DNA from: Streptomyces fumanus
GTDB taxonomy: Bacteria > Actinomycetota > Actinomycetes > Streptomycetales > Streptomycetaceae
Length of the DNA: 64,000 nt
Reading direction: 5' to 3'
NCBI RefSeq assembly: GCF_014655295.1
Contig: NZ_BNBI01000013.1
Span: forward strand, 1 to 64,000
Within the stretch, counting starts at the first letter, position 1, and the number at the start of each line of letters is the position of its first letter. Below, in pieces: positions 35,036 through 44,454 of the stretch. The position numbers and the translations under genes are program-made. The notes beneath the pieces are model-generated. The model was not told where the DNA came from, searched no databases, and saw nothing but the letters and a program-made list of their open reading frames with translations.

Positions 35036-36709
35036 TCACGCCGTCTGCCGGGCCGCCGCCCGTCCCGCCGCCCGCCCCGAGAAGAGGCAGCCGCCGAGGA
35101 AGGTGCCCTCCAGCGCGTTGTAGCCGTGCATCCCGCCGCCGCCGAAGCCGGCCACCTCGCCGGCCGCGTACAGGCCCTCGACCGGCTCGCCGTCGGTGCC
35201 GAGCGCGCGGGAGTCGAGGTCGGTCTGGATGCCGCCGAGGGTCTTGCGGGTGAGGATGTGCAGCTTGACGCCGATCAGCGGGCCGGCCGCCGGGTCCAGC
35301 AGCCGGTGCGGGGCGGCGACCCGGCTGAGGCGGTCGCCGAGGTAGCGGCGGGCGTTGCGGATGCCCTGGACCTGGGCGTCCTTGCCGAACGGGTTGGCCA
35401 TCTGCAGGTCGCGGGCCTCGATCTGGCGGCGGATCGCGGCGGCGTCCAGGAGCGGTTCGGCGGTGAGCGCGTTCATCCGGTCCACGAGCTGTTCCAGGCC
35501 GGGCGCGGTGACGAAGTCGGCGCCCTCGCGCAGGAAGGCGGCCACCGGTCCGGGGGCGCCCTTGCCGAACAGGCGGGTGCGCAGGAAGGCGGCGCGGTCC
35601 TTGGCGGTGATGTCGGGGTTCTGCTCGGAGCCCGACAGCGCGAACTCCTTCTCCACGATCCGGCGGGTGAGGATGAACCAGGAGTGGTCGTACCGGGCGA
35701 TGTCCGGGTCGGTGCGCAGGTGCCGGAGGGTGCCCAGGGTGTCGTAGCCGGGCAGGCAGGGGTCGGGCAGGCGGCGGCCGAGCGCGTCGAACCACAGGGC
35801 GGACGGTCCGGGCAGGATGCGGATGCCGTGGCCGGGCCAGATCGGGTCCCAGTTGCGGATGCCCTCGGTGTAGTGCCACATCCGGTCGCGGTTGACCAGG
35901 CGGACCCCGGCGGCCTCGCTGATGCCGAGCATCCGGCCGTCGACGTAGGCGGGGACGCCGGTGACCATCTCGGCGGGCGGGGTGCCCAGACGGGCGGGCC
36001 AGTGGCGGCGGACCAGGTCGTGGTCGGCGCCGATGCCGCCGGAGGTGACGATCACGGCCTGGGCGGTCAGCTCGAACGCGCCGGCCGGGTCGCGGTGGGA
36101 GGCGACCCCGCGGGGCGAGGTGTCCTCGGCGAGGACCGTGCCGCGCACGCCGCGGGCGGTGCCGCCCTCGACGACCAGTTCGTCCACCCGGTGGCGGTGG
36201 TGGAAGGTGAGCAGCCCGTCGCGGGCGGCCTCCCGCGCGTACCGTACGAAGGGCTCCACCACGCCGGTGCCGGTGCCCCAGGCGATGTGGAAGCGGGGCA
36301 CGGAGTTGCCGTGGCCGTGGGCGGTGAGGTCGCCGCGCTCGGCCCAGCCGACGGTGGGCAGCAGTTTGATGCCGTGCCCGTCCAGCCAGGACCGCTTCTC
36401 GCCGGCCGCGAACTCGACGTAGGCGCGGGCCCAGCGCACCGCCCAGGCGTCCTCGTCGTCCGTCCGGTCGAAGGCAGCGCTGCCCCGCCAGTCGCTCCAG
36501 GCCAGCTCGAAGGAGTCCTTGACGCCCATCCGGCGCTGCTCCGGCGAGTCCACGAGGAACAGGCCGCCGAACGACCAGAACGCCTGCCCGCCGAGGTTGG
36601 CGGCGTTCTCCTGGTCGACCAGCGCGACCCGGCGGCCCCGGGCGGTCAGTTCGTGCGCGGCGACCAGTCCCGCGAGACCCGCTCCGACGACGATGACGTC
36701 GGCGTCCAT
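35036..36709 (-). CDS. FAD-binding dehydrogenase (fumarate reductase/KstD-like)
   Basis: 557 aa, ATG start. N-terminal dinucleotide motif DVIVVGAGLAGLVAAHEL with DQENAANLGGQAFWSFGG, and a C-terminal GLYAAGEVAGFGGGGMHGYNALEGTFLGGCLFSGR that closes the FAD site. This is the 'FAD-binding dehydrogenase' branch of the succinate dehydrogenase/fumarate reductase flavoprotein family, related to 3-ketosteroid dehydrogenases. Substrate unknown. A TetR gene 61 bases upstream on the same strand probably controls it. Confidence 0.87.
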   Translation of the reverse strand: MDADVIVVGAGLAGLVAAHELTARGRRVALVDQENAANLGGQAFWSFGGLFLVDSPEQRRMGVKDSFELAWSDWRGSAAFDRTDDEDAWAVRWARAYVEFAAGEKRSWLDGHGIKLLPTVGWAERGDLTAHGHGNSVPRFHIAWGTGTGVVEPFVRYAREAARDGLLTFHHRHRVDELVVEGGTARGVRGTVLAEDTSPRGVASHRDPAGAFELTAQAVIVTSGGIGADHDLVRRHWPARLGTPPAEMVTGVPAYVDGRMLGISEAAGVRLVNRDRMWHYTEGIRNWDPIWPGHGIRILPGPSALWFDALGRRLPDPCLPGYDTLGTLRHLRTDPDIARYDHSWFILTRRIVEKEFALSGSEQNPDITAKDRAAFLRTRLFGKGAPGPVAAFLREGADFVTAPGLEQLVDRMNALTAEPLLDAAAIRRQIEARDLQMANPFGKDAQVQGIRNARRYLGDRLSRVAAPHRLLDPAAGPLIGVKLHILTRKTLGGIQTDLDSRALGTDGEPVEGLYAAGEVAGFGGGGMHGYNALEGTFLGGCLFSGRAAGRAAARQTA

Positions 36710-36770
36710 GGCGATCGTCCCTTCCTCGTATGGTGCTGCGTGGTGGTGGGCCGGGCCGCCCGCCGGCGTC

Positions 36771-37391
36771 TCATTGCGGCGTCCCGCCGCCGTCGCTGAG
36801 CAGCGCGGTCAGCAGTCCGGCGAGCCGGGCCCGGGCCCGTTCGGTGTCCCGGTCCAGCAGGAGCTGGACGGTGATGCCGTCGTACGCGGCGACCACCGCG
36901 TGCGCGGCCCCCTCGGCGTCGCCGAGCACGGCGGGCAGCGGGGTGTGCCGGTGGGCGCGGGCCAGCCGGACGGCGATCGCCCGCCGCAGTCGCGCCCGGT
37001 GCTCCAGCAGGGTGCGGGCCAGCTCCGGGGCGCGGGCGGCGCGGACCAGGAAGTCGGTCTTGACCAGCAGCCAGTCCCGGTCGAGCAGCAGCACCTCGGT
37101 GACCCGGTGCACGGCGGCGGCCACGTCCGGTTCCGGGCCGTCGGCGGCGAGGGCGGCGGTGACCTGCTCGGCGATCAGGTCGGCGCGCTGCCGGTAGAGA
37201 GCGAAGAACAGCTCGTCCAGGGTGGTGAAGTTCGAGTAGAAGGCGCCCCTGCTGTACCCGGCGGCCTCGCAGACCTCCTCGATGGAGACGCGGCCGAACC
37301 CCTTGGCGGCGAACACCGTGAACGCGGCGTCCAGCAGCTCGGCCCGGGTGCGGGCCCGGCGCCTGGTCGTCCGTCCCGCCCTCGCCGTCAT
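36771..37391 (-). CDS. TetR/AcrR-family transcriptional regulator
   Basis: 206 aa from ATG 37391, GGAGG upstream. Helix-turn-helix at ~15-60: AAFTVFAAKGFGRVSIEEVCEAAGYSRGAFYSNFTTLDEL, followed by a helical ligand domain. It is upstream of and co-directional with the FAD dehydrogenase, and divergent from the AlkB-like gene. Palindromes at 37418-37440 in the shared intergenic region are the likely operator, so it may control both directions. Confidence 0.92.
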   Translation of the reverse strand: MTARAGRTTRRRARTRAELLDAAFTVFAAKGFGRVSIEEVCEAAGYSRGAFYSNFTTLDELFFALYRQRADLIAEQVTAALAADGPEPDVAAAVHRVTEVLLLDRDWLLVKTDFLVRAARAPELARTLLEHRARLRRAIAVRLARAHRHTPLPAVLGDAEGAAHAVVAAYDGITVQLLLDRDTERARARLAGLLTALLSDGGGTPQ

Positions 37392-37417
37392 GGTCCGCCC
37401 TCCGTCCGATGCGCGAA

Positions 37418-37440
37418 CGTATCGGATACGGCGGTGTATC
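37418..37440. promoter_or_regulatory. Candidate TetR operator
   Basis: CGTATC-G-GATACG (37418-37430) is a perfect 13-base palindrome. It overlaps a second inverted repeat, GATAC-N6-GTATC (37425-37440). It sits 27 bases before the TetR start codon and 77 before the divergent gene. Confidence 0.6.
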
Positions 37441-37506
37441 GGAAGGGACCGGACGCCACCGGCAACCGAAGGGAACACATTTTCGAATAAGGAGTACGCT
37501 GGCACC

Positions 37507-38133
37507 ATGACCACGCACCTCCAGGGCTCCCTCTTCGACCAGACCGACCAGGTCCGGGTCGGCCCCCTGGACGGGATCCGGCGGACCGTGCTGGGCCGCG
37601 GCGCCTGGATCGACGTCCTGCCGGGCTGGCTGACCGGGGCGGACGCCCTCTTCGCCCACCTCGCGGCCGGGGTCCCCTGGCGCGCGGAGCGGCGCGCCAT
37701 GTACGACCAGGTGGTCGACGTCCCGCGGCTGCTCGCCTTCTACGGCGCGGGCGACCCGCTGCCGCACCCGGCGCTGGACGAGGCGCGCGCCGCGCTGAGC
37801 GCGCGGTACGCCGGGGAGCTGGGCGAGCCGTTCACCACCGCCGGGCTCTGCCACTACCGGGACGGCCGGGACAGCGTCGCCTGGCACGGCGACCGGATCG
37901 GGCGGGGCGCGCGCCAGGACACCATGGTCGCGATCCTCTCCGTGGGCGCCCCCCGGGACCTGCTGCTGCGCCCGGTGGGCGGCGGCGACACCGTGCGCCG
38001 GCCGCTGGGCCACGGCGACCTGATCGTGATGGGCGGCTCCTGCCAGCGCACCTGGGAGCACTGCGTACCGAAGACCGCGCGGGCCGTGGGGCCCCGGATC
38101 AGCGTCCAGTTCCGCCCGCACGGGGTCCGCTGA
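37507..38133 (+). CDS. AlkB-like 2-oxoglutarate/Fe(II) dioxygenase
   Basis: 208 aa from ATG 37507. The iron ligands are visible: His127-X-Asp129 in AWHGDRIG and His185 in TWEHCVP. Arg in RISVQFR near the C-terminus binds 2-oxoglutarate. The substrate loop MYDQVVDVPR is that of AlkB homologues that demethylate alkylated bases in DNA or RNA. AAGGAG lies 12 bases upstream; a TACGCT in between could be a -10 box for a near-leaderless message. It is divergent from the TetR gene. Confidence 0.9.
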   Translation: MTTHLQGSLFDQTDQVRVGPLDGIRRTVLGRGAWIDVLPGWLTGADALFAHLAAGVPWRAERRAMYDQVVDVPRLLAFYGAGDPLPHPALDEARAALSARYAGELGEPFTTAGLCHYRDGRDSVAWHGDRIGRGARQDTMVAILSVGAPRDLLLRPVGGGDTVRRPLGHGDLIVMGGSCQRTWEHCVPKTARAVGPRISVQFRPHGVR

Positions 38134-38217
38134 CCCGCCGGCCGGGGACCGGTGCCGGCGGCGGCCCGCGTCTGGTTGGCTGTCCCCCGCGGGGGCCGGC
38201 GCGGGACAGGGAGAGCG

Positions 38218-38973
38218 ATGGACGCGGACGTACGGCAGGTCGCCGACGGCACCTACCTGGTGCACGGCGGCCACACCAACTGGGTGATCCTCACCGAGGG
38301 GGACGCGGTGACGCTGGTGGACACCGGCTACCCCGGGGACCGGCGGGCACTGCTGGCCTCGCTGGCCCGGGTGGGCGCCGCGCCGGAGGCGGTGACGGCC
38401 GTGCTGATCACCCACGCCCACAACGACCACCTGGGCTCGGCCGAGTACCTGAGCGCCGCCCACGGCACGCCCGTACACCTGCACGAGGCCGAGGTCCCGC
38501 ACGCGCGGGGCGACTTCCTCCAGCAGGTCTCCGTGCCGACGGTGCTGCGCAACAGTTGGCGGCCCGGTGCCCTGCCGTGGATCGCGCACGTCGTACGGTC
38601 CGGCGGCACCGCCCGGCACCCGGTCACCGCGCCCCGGGCGTTCCCCGGGCCGGGCGCCCTGGACCTGCCCGGCCGCCCGGTGCCGGTACACACCCCCGGG
38701 CACACCGACGGCCACTGCGCCTACCACCTGCCCGACGCCGGCGTGGTCGTCTCCGGGGACGCCCTGGTCACCGGGCACGCCCTGGCCCGCACCGGCGGAC
38801 CGCAGCTCTTGCCCGGCATGTTCCACCACGACCGGGCCCGCACCCTGGCCTCGCTCGCCGTCCTGGAACGGCTCGACGCCGACGTCCTGCTGCCCGGCCA
38901 CGGCCCCGTCCACCGGGGACCGGTCGCCGACGCCGCCCGCCGGGCCCGGGAGCGGGCCCTGCGCGGCGGGTAG
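38218..38973 (+). CDS. MBL-fold metallo-hydrolase
   Basis: 251 aa from ATG 38218, CAGGGAGAG upstream. Zinc-site motifs are complete: THAHNDHLGS, then HTPGHTDGH, SGDALV and a final PGHGPVH. N-terminal VADGTYLVHGGHTNWVILTEGD is the usual first beta hairpin. It may be a glyoxalase II-like or lactonase-like hydrolase; substrate unknown. It follows the AlkB-like gene by 84 bases. Confidence 0.9.
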   Translation: MDADVRQVADGTYLVHGGHTNWVILTEGDAVTLVDTGYPGDRRALLASLARVGAAPEAVTAVLITHAHNDHLGSAEYLSAAHGTPVHLHEAEVPHARGDFLQQVSVPTVLRNSWRPGALPWIAHVVRSGGTARHPVTAPRAFPGPGALDLPGRPVPVHTPGHTDGHCAYHLPDAGVVVSGDALVTGHALARTGGPQLLPGMFHHDRARTLASLAVLERLDADVLLPGHGPVHRGPVADAARRARERALRGG

Positions 38974-39013
38974 CCGGGCGGGCCCTTCGGCGCGGGCAGG
39001 CGGGCGGGCCCTC

Positions 39014-39019
39014 TACAGT
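39014..39019 (+). promoter_or_regulatory. -10 hexamer of a leaderless DUF4032 transcript
   Basis: TACAGT ends seven bases before the ATG at 39027 and no Shine-Dalgarno is present, so transcription should start at or next to the A of the ATG. Confidence 0.5.
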
Positions 39020-39026
39020 CGGGGCC

Positions 39027-40262
39027 ATGGCCTTGCACATCAGCGCCACCAACCCGGAGCACCCCGTGCTCCTGCTCGAACTGCCCTGGCACCTGCCGCT
39101 GGAGGAGTGGCCCGACAAGTACCTCGTGCCGCTCCCCCGCGGCATCTCCCGGCACGTGGTGCGCTACGCCCGGGCCGGCGACGAGGTGATCGCCGTCAAG
39201 GAACTGGCCGAGCGGCCCGCGCTGCGCGAGTACGAACTCCTGCGCGACCTGGACCGGTTGGGCATCCCCGCGGTGGACGCCCTCGGCGTGGTCACCGGCC
39301 GCACCGACGAGGCCGGCGAGCCGCTGGAGCCGGTGCTGATCACCCGGCACCTCGGCGGGTCCATGCCGTACCGGTCGATGTTCGAGACGACGATGCGCCC
39401 GGCCACCATGCACCGGCTGATGGACGCCCTCGCGGTGCTGCTGGTGCGGCTGCACCTGGCCGGGTTCGCGTGGGGCGACTGCTCGCTGTCCAACACCCTG
39501 TTCCGCCGCGACGCGGGCGCCTACGCCGCCTATCTGGTGGACGCCGAGACCGGCGAGCTGCACGCCAGGCTCAGCGACGGGCAGCGCGACTACGACCTCG
39601 ACCTGGCCCGCGTCAACATCAGCGGCGAGCTGCTCGACCTGGAGGCGTCCGGGGCGCTGCACCCCTCCGTCGACGCCGTCGAGTTCGGCGCGGAGATCTG
39701 CGCCCGCTACCGGGACCTGTGGCGGGAGCTGACCCGCACCTCCGTCTACCCGGCGGGCAAGTACCACTACATAGAACGCCGGATACGCCGGCTCAACGAC
39801 CTCGGCTTCGACGTCGCCGAGATGCAGATCGAGCACGCCTCCAACGGCGACACGGTCACCTTCGTGCCCAAGGTCGTCGACGCCGGGCACCACCAGCGGC
39901 AACTGCTCCGGCTGACCGGCCTGGACGCCGAGGAGAACCAGGCCCGGCGGCTGCTGAACGACCTGGAGTCCTGGATGGCCACCCAGGACGACTACGACCC
40001 CGACGACCCCCTGAGCGCCCGCCCGGAGGTGCTGGCCCACCGCTGGGTGCGGGAGGTGTTCCGGCCGACCGTGCGGGCGGTGCCGCGCGAGCTGCGCGGC
40101 ACCATGGACCCGGCGGAGATCTACCACGAACTGCTGGAGCACCGCTGGTACCTGTCCGAGCGGGCCCAGCACGACATCGGCCTGGACACCGCCGTCCAGG
40201 ACTACATCGCCCACGTCCTGCCCAAGGCCCGCGAGACGCTCCAGTTGGTGCGGGAGGAGTGA
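39027..40262 (+). CDS. DUF4032 protein with kinase-like fold
   Basis: 411 aa, ATG start. The first ~210 residues form a small-molecule/protein kinase-like domain: VIAVKEL supplies a lysine, WGDCSLSNTLF the catalytic Asp and Asn, and YLVDAETGEL the metal-binding Asp. The C-terminal half (~215-405) is the DUF4032 domain (YHYIERRIRRLNDLGFDVAEMQIEH). Phosphotransfer is inferred, the acceptor unknown. The gene ends one base before the convergent Usp gene's stop. Confidence 0.86.
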   Translation: MALHISATNPEHPVLLLELPWHLPLEEWPDKYLVPLPRGISRHVVRYARAGDEVIAVKELAERPALREYELLRDLDRLGIPAVDALGVVTGRTDEAGEPLEPVLITRHLGGSMPYRSMFETTMRPATMHRLMDALAVLLVRLHLAGFAWGDCSLSNTLFRRDAGAYAAYLVDAETGELHARLSDGQRDYDLDLARVNISGELLDLEASGALHPSVDAVEFGAEICARYRDLWRELTRTSVYPAGKYHYIERRIRRLNDLGFDVAEMQIEHASNGDTVTFVPKVVDAGHHQRQLLRLTGLDAEENQARRLLNDLESWMATQDDYDPDDPLSARPEVLAHRWVREVFRPTVRAVPRELRGTMDPAEIYHELLEHRWYLSERAQHDIGLDTAVQDYIAHVLPKARETLQLVREE

Positions 40263-40263
40263 C

Positions 40264-41130
40264 TCACGCGTGCGGCACCACGGCCACCGGGCAGCCCGCG
40301 TGGTGCAGCACGCCGTGCGCCACCGAACCGATCCGGGCGCCGACGGCCGTACGGCGGGCGCGGCGCCCGACGACCATCAACTGGGCGCGTCCGGCCACCG
40401 ACAGCAGCACCTGCCCGGCGCTGCCCATCTCCACGTGCTCCACCACGTGCACGCCGGGGAAGCGGTCCCGCCAGGGCGCGAGCGCCGCGTCCAGCGCCTG
40501 CCGCTCGTACGGCTCCAAACCCCCGGCGTCGTCCAGCAGCTTCAGCGAGGCCGGGCTGTAGGCGAACAGCGGCGGCAGGGTCCAGGCCCGCACCGCGCGG
40601 ACGGTGGCGCCCCGGGCGGCGGCGGCCTCGAAGGCGAACCGCAGCACCTCGGCGCTGTCCTCGGGCTCGCCCTGCTGGCCCACCACGATCTCGTGCCCGG
40701 CCACCTCGTCCGAGGGCCGGTTCCCGGCCCGGACCAGCACGACCGGCCGGGTGGCGGCGGCGATCACCTGCTGGCCGACGGAGCCGAGCAGGAAGCCGAC
40801 GACGGGGCCGTGCCCGCGCGAGCCCAGCACCAGCGTCCCGGCGTCGGCCGCCGCCGCGACCAGCGTCTCGACGTCGTCGCCCTCCAGCACCTCGGTGGTC
40901 ACCTCCAGGCCCGCGTGGCGCCCGGTGACGGCCGCCACCGCCTCGGCCACCGACTCCCGTACCCACCGCTCCTGGGTCTCCCGGTCCGCCGCCTCGGGCC
41001 GCGGCTCGAACCGCCAGGCGTGCACCACCCGCAGCGGTGTCCCGAGCCGGACCGCCTCCCTGGCCGCCCAGGCCAGTGCCGCGAGGCTCTCCTCCGATCC
41101 GTCCACCCCTGCCGTGATCGGGCGCGTCAT
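40264..41130 (-). CDS. Universal stress protein with tandem Usp domains
   Basis: 288 aa, ATG start with AGGAGGAAC upstream. Two UspA domains: ~1-137 with the ATP motif GSRGHGPVVGFLLGSVGQQV, and ~145-288 with a diverged version, GRRARRTAVGARIGSVAHGV. Tandem ATP-binding Usp proteins are common in actinobacterial dormancy or redox regulons. Divergent from the receiver-flavoprotein operon, separated by 187 bases. No SigB-type element was seen upstream. Confidence 0.94.
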   Translation of the reverse strand: MTRPITAGVDGSEESLAALAWAAREAVRLGTPLRVVHAWRFEPRPEAADRETQERWVRESVAEAVAAVTGRHAGLEVTTEVLEGDDVETLVAAAADAGTLVLGSRGHGPVVGFLLGSVGQQVIAAATRPVVLVRAGNRPSDEVAGHEIVVGQQGEPEDSAEVLRFAFEAAAARGATVRAVRAWTLPPLFAYSPASLKLLDDAGGLEPYERQALDAALAPWRDRFPGVHVVEHVEMGSAGQVLLSVAGRAQLMVVGRRARRTAVGARIGSVAHGVLHHAGCPVAVVPHA

Positions 41131-41317
41131 GCGGTTCCTCCTGAGTGCTGATGGCGTACGTCGGCACCAGTCTTCCCCACGTCAGCCGCTCGACCGGCCC
41201 GCGGGGGCGAAGATCCGCTGTCCGCGCACGGACCGGCGATCGAACATACGATGGGCGCAGGCCGGTGCGGTCACGGAGACGCCGTGCCGTGAGCCGGCCG
41301 CTCGACGTGGGGGACGT

Positions 41318-42994
41318 ATGACACAGGCCGCCGAGACGGCGCGGACCGTCATCATGACCGTGGACGACGACCCCGGGGTGTCCCGGGCCGTCGCCCGCGA
41401 CCTGCGACGGCGCTACGGCGCCACGCACCGGATCGTGCGCGCGGAGTCCGGCGAGTCCGCGCTCCAGGCGCTGCGGGAGCTGAAGCTGCGCGGCGACCTG
41501 GTCGCGGTGATCCTCGCCGACTACCGGATGCCCCGGATGAACGGCATCGAATTCCTCGAACAGGCCATGGACATCCACCCGGGAGCCCGCCGGGTGCTGC
41601 TGACCGCGTACGCGGACACGAACGCGGCCATCGACGCGATCAACGTGGTCGATCTCGACCACTACCTGCTCAAGCCGTGGGACCCGCCGGAGGAGAAGCT
41701 CTACCCGGTCCTGGACGACCTGCTGGCGGCCTGGCGGGCCGGCGACCACAAGCCGGTGCCCAGCACCAAGGTGGTCGGGCACCGCTTCTCGGCGCGCTCC
41801 TCGGAGGTGCGGGAGTTCCTCGCCCGCAACCAGGTGCCCTACCGCTGGTACTCGGCCGACGAACCGGAGGGCGGGCGGCTGCTGGCCGCCGCCGGGCAGG
41901 ACGGGCGGCGGCTCCCGGTGGTGATCACCCCCGACGGGACGCCGCTGGTGCAGCCCGCGGCCCCCGATCTGGCCGCGCGGGTCGGCCTGGCGACCACCCC
42001 GGCGGCCGACTTCTACGACCTGGTGGTGATCGGCGGCGGCCCGGCCGGGCTGGGCGCGGCCGTGTACGGGGCGTCGGAAGGGCTGCGCACGGTGCTGGTG
42101 GAGCGGTCGGCGACCGGCGGCCAGGCCGGGCAGAGCAGCCGGATCGAGAACTACCTCGGCTTCCCCGACGGCGTGTCCGGCGCCCAGCTCACCGACCGGG
42201 CGCGGCGGCAGGCGGCGAAGTTCGGCGCCGAGATCCTCACCGCCCGGGAGGTGACCGGCCTGGAGGTGAACGGGGCGGCGCGCACGGTCCGCTTCTCCGA
42301 CGGCTCGGCGATCGCCGCGCACAGCGTGCTGCTGGCGACCGGCGTGTCCTACCGGCAGCTCGACGCGCCCGGCTGCGAGGACCTCACCGGCTGCGGCGTG
42401 TTCTACGGTTCCGCGCTCACCGAGGCCGCCTCCTGCCAGGGCCACGACGTGTACATCGTGGGCGGCGCCAACTCCGCCGGGCAGGCGGCGATGTACCTGG
42501 CCCGGGGCGCCAAGACGGTGACGCTGCTGGTGCGCGGGGAGTCGCTGGCCGCGTCGATGTCGCACTACCTGATCCAGCAGATCGAGGACACCCCCAACAT
42601 CGTGGTGCGCTGCGGCACCGTCGTGGAGGGCGCGCACGGCGACGGCCGCCTGGAGCGGCTCACCCTGCGCGACACCGAGACCGGGCACAGCGAACTGGTC
42701 GACGCCCAGTGGCTGTTCGTGTTCATCGGCGCGGCCCCGCTGACCGACTGGCTGGACGGCACGGTGCGGCGGGACGCCCGCGGGTTCATCCTGGCCGGAC
42801 CCGACCTGATGACCGACGGGCGGCCGCCGGCCGGCTGGGACCTGGACCGGCCGCCGTACCACCTGGAGACCAGCGTCCCGGGCGTGTTCGTGGCGGGCGA
42901 CGCCCGCGCGGAGTCCGCCAAGCGGGTCGCGTCCGCCGTAGGAGAGGGTGCCATGGCCGTGATGCTCGTTCACCGGTATCTGGAGCAGTCGTGA
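41318..42994 (+). CDS. Receiver domain fused to a thioredoxin reductase-like flavoprotein
   Basis: 558 aa from ATG 41318. Residues ~10-130 are a full receiver (Asp16-18, phospho-acceptor Asp68 in ILADYRMPRMNG, Lys119). Residues ~140-220 are a linker of possible thioredoxin-like fold. Residues ~230-555 are a TrxR-like flavoprotein with FAD motif VIGGGPAGLGAA, ATGGQAGQSSRIENYLGF, NAD(P)H motif IVGGANSAGQAA and C-terminal FVAGDAR. The redox motif C-A-T-C of thioredoxin reductase is replaced by G-S-A-L (364-367), so it cannot be a normal disulfide reductase. The stop overlaps the start of the histidine kinase, suggesting phosphate or electron signalling between them. Confidence 0.92.
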   Translation: MTQAAETARTVIMTVDDDPGVSRAVARDLRRRYGATHRIVRAESGESALQALRELKLRGDLVAVILADYRMPRMNGIEFLEQAMDIHPGARRVLLTAYADTNAAIDAINVVDLDHYLLKPWDPPEEKLYPVLDDLLAAWRAGDHKPVPSTKVVGHRFSARSSEVREFLARNQVPYRWYSADEPEGGRLLAAAGQDGRRLPVVITPDGTPLVQPAAPDLAARVGLATTPAADFYDLVVIGGGPAGLGAAVYGASEGLRTVLVERSATGGQAGQSSRIENYLGFPDGVSGAQLTDRARRQAAKFGAEILTAREVTGLEVNGAARTVRFSDGSAIAAHSVLLATGVSYRQLDAPGCEDLTGCGVFYGSALTEAASCQGHDVYIVGGANSAGQAAMYLARGAKTVTLLVRGESLAASMSHYLIQQIEDTPNIVVRCGTVVEGAHGDGRLERLTLRDTETGHSELVDAQWLFVFIGAAPLTDWLDGTVRRDARGFILAGPDLMTDGRPPAGWDLDRPPYHLETSVPGVFVAGDARAESAKRVASAVGEGAMAVMLVHRYLEQS

Positions 42995-44454
42995 GCGGCC
43001 GCCCGATGCCGTGCAGCCCCGGCGAGATCGGGGCGCTGTTCCTGTTCGAGAAGCTGACGCCGGAGCAGTTGGGACGGCTGTGCGCCGAGGGGCGGGTGGA
43101 GCTGTTCGAGCCCGGCCCGGTCTACACCGAGGGCGAGCCCGCCACCTGCTTCTACGTGATGCTGGACGGCACGGTGGTGCTCTCCCGCCGGGTCGGCGGG
43201 GACGAGGTCGAGGTCAACCGCACCTCGCAGCGCGGGGTGTACGCGGGCGCGATGCAGGCGTACCTCGGGGAGCGGGTGCCGCAGCGGTACACCAACTCGA
43301 TGCGGGTGACCGAGCCGACGCGGTTCTTCGTGCTGCCCGCGGACACCTTCGCCAGCATCATGCAGGAGTGGTTCCCGATGGCGGTGCACCTGCTGGAGGG
43401 GCTGTTCTTCGGGGCGAAGAACACCCAGCGGGCGGTCGGGCAGCGGGAGCGGCTGCTGGCCCTGGGCTCGCTCAGCGCCGGGCTGACGCACGAGCTGAAC
43501 AACCCGGCCGCGGCGGCCGTCCGGGCCACCGCCGGCCTGCGGGAGCGGGTGGCGAAGATGCGGCACAAGCTGGCCGTGATCGCCGAGGGGCCGTTCTCCC
43601 GGGACGCGCTGGCGGGGCTGATCGAGATCCAGGAGCGCACGGCCGAACGGGTCGCCAAGGCGCCCTCGCTCAGCCCGCTGGAGGCCGCCGACCGGGAGGA
43701 CGCCCTCACCGACTGGCTGACCGACCACGGCATCGAGCAGGGCTGGCAGCTCGCCCCGGTCTTCGTGCAGGCGGGCCTGGACACCGAGTGGCTGGACCAG
43801 GTCGCGGCGGCGGTGGACGAGGAGATCCTGCCCGGCGCGGTGGGCTGGCTCAACTACACGGTCGAGACCGAGCTGCTGATGGACGAGATCGCCGACTCCA
43901 CCGCCCGGATCTCGCACCTGGTGAACGCCGCCAAGCAGTACTCCCAGCTCGACCGCGCCCCCTACCGGATCGCCGACGTCCACGAACTCCTCGACAGCAC
44001 CCTGCTGATGCTGTCCGGGAAGATCGGCCCCCGGATCAAGGTCGTCAAGGAGTACGACCGCACCCTCCCGGGCATCCCGGCGTACCCGGCGGAGCTGAAC
44101 CAGGTGTGGACCAACCTGATCGACAACGCGGTCGCCGCGGTGAACGCCGCGGGCGGCGAGGGGACGCTCACCGTGCGCACCGCCCGCGACCACGACCGGC
44201 TGCTGGTGGAGTTCCGCGACACCGGCACCGGGGTGCCGCGGGAGATCCGGGACCGCATCTTCGACCCGTTCTTCACCACCAAGCCGGTGGGCGAGGGCAC
44301 CGGGCTCGGCCTGGACATCTCCTGGCGGATCGTGGTCAACAAGCACCACGGCACGCTCCGGGTGGACTCCGAGCCGGGCGACACCCGCTTCCAGGTCCTG
44401 CTGCCGCTGACCGCGGCGGAGCCCGACACCGAACCGACCGAGGAGTCCGCATGA
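42991..44454 (+). CDS. Soluble histidine kinase with N-terminal cyclic nucleotide-binding-like domain
   Basis: 487 aa; GTG start overlapping the previous stop (GTGA). Residues ~8-135 are a cNMP-binding fold (LFLFEKLTPEQLGRLC, YTEGEPATCFYVMLDGTVVLSRR), but the phosphate-binding cassette is replaced by YAGAMQAYLGERVPQRY, so cNMP binding is doubtful. The dimerisation domain carries His167 (SAGLTHELNNPAAAA), then a long helical insert (~175-300) and an HATPase domain (NLIDNAVAAV, DTGTGVP, GTGLGLDIS). No membrane segments. It is the natural kinase for the receiver domain encoded just upstream. Confidence 0.92.
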   Translation: MSGRPMPCSPGEIGALFLFEKLTPEQLGRLCAEGRVELFEPGPVYTEGEPATCFYVMLDGTVVLSRRVGGDEVEVNRTSQRGVYAGAMQAYLGERVPQRYTNSMRVTEPTRFFVLPADTFASIMQEWFPMAVHLLEGLFFGAKNTQRAVGQRERLLALGSLSAGLTHELNNPAAAAVRATAGLRERVAKMRHKLAVIAEGPFSRDALAGLIEIQERTAERVAKAPSLSPLEAADREDALTDWLTDHGIEQGWQLAPVFVQAGLDTEWLDQVAAAVDEEILPGAVGWLNYTVETELLMDEIADSTARISHLVNAAKQYSQLDRAPYRIADVHELLDSTLLMLSGKIGPRIKVVKEYDRTLPGIPAYPAELNQVWTNLIDNAVAAVNAAGGEGTLTVRTARDHDRLLVEFRDTGTGVPREIRDRIFDPFFTTKPVGEGTGLGLDISWRIVVNKHHGTLRVDSEPGDTRFQVLLPLTAAEPDTEPTEESA

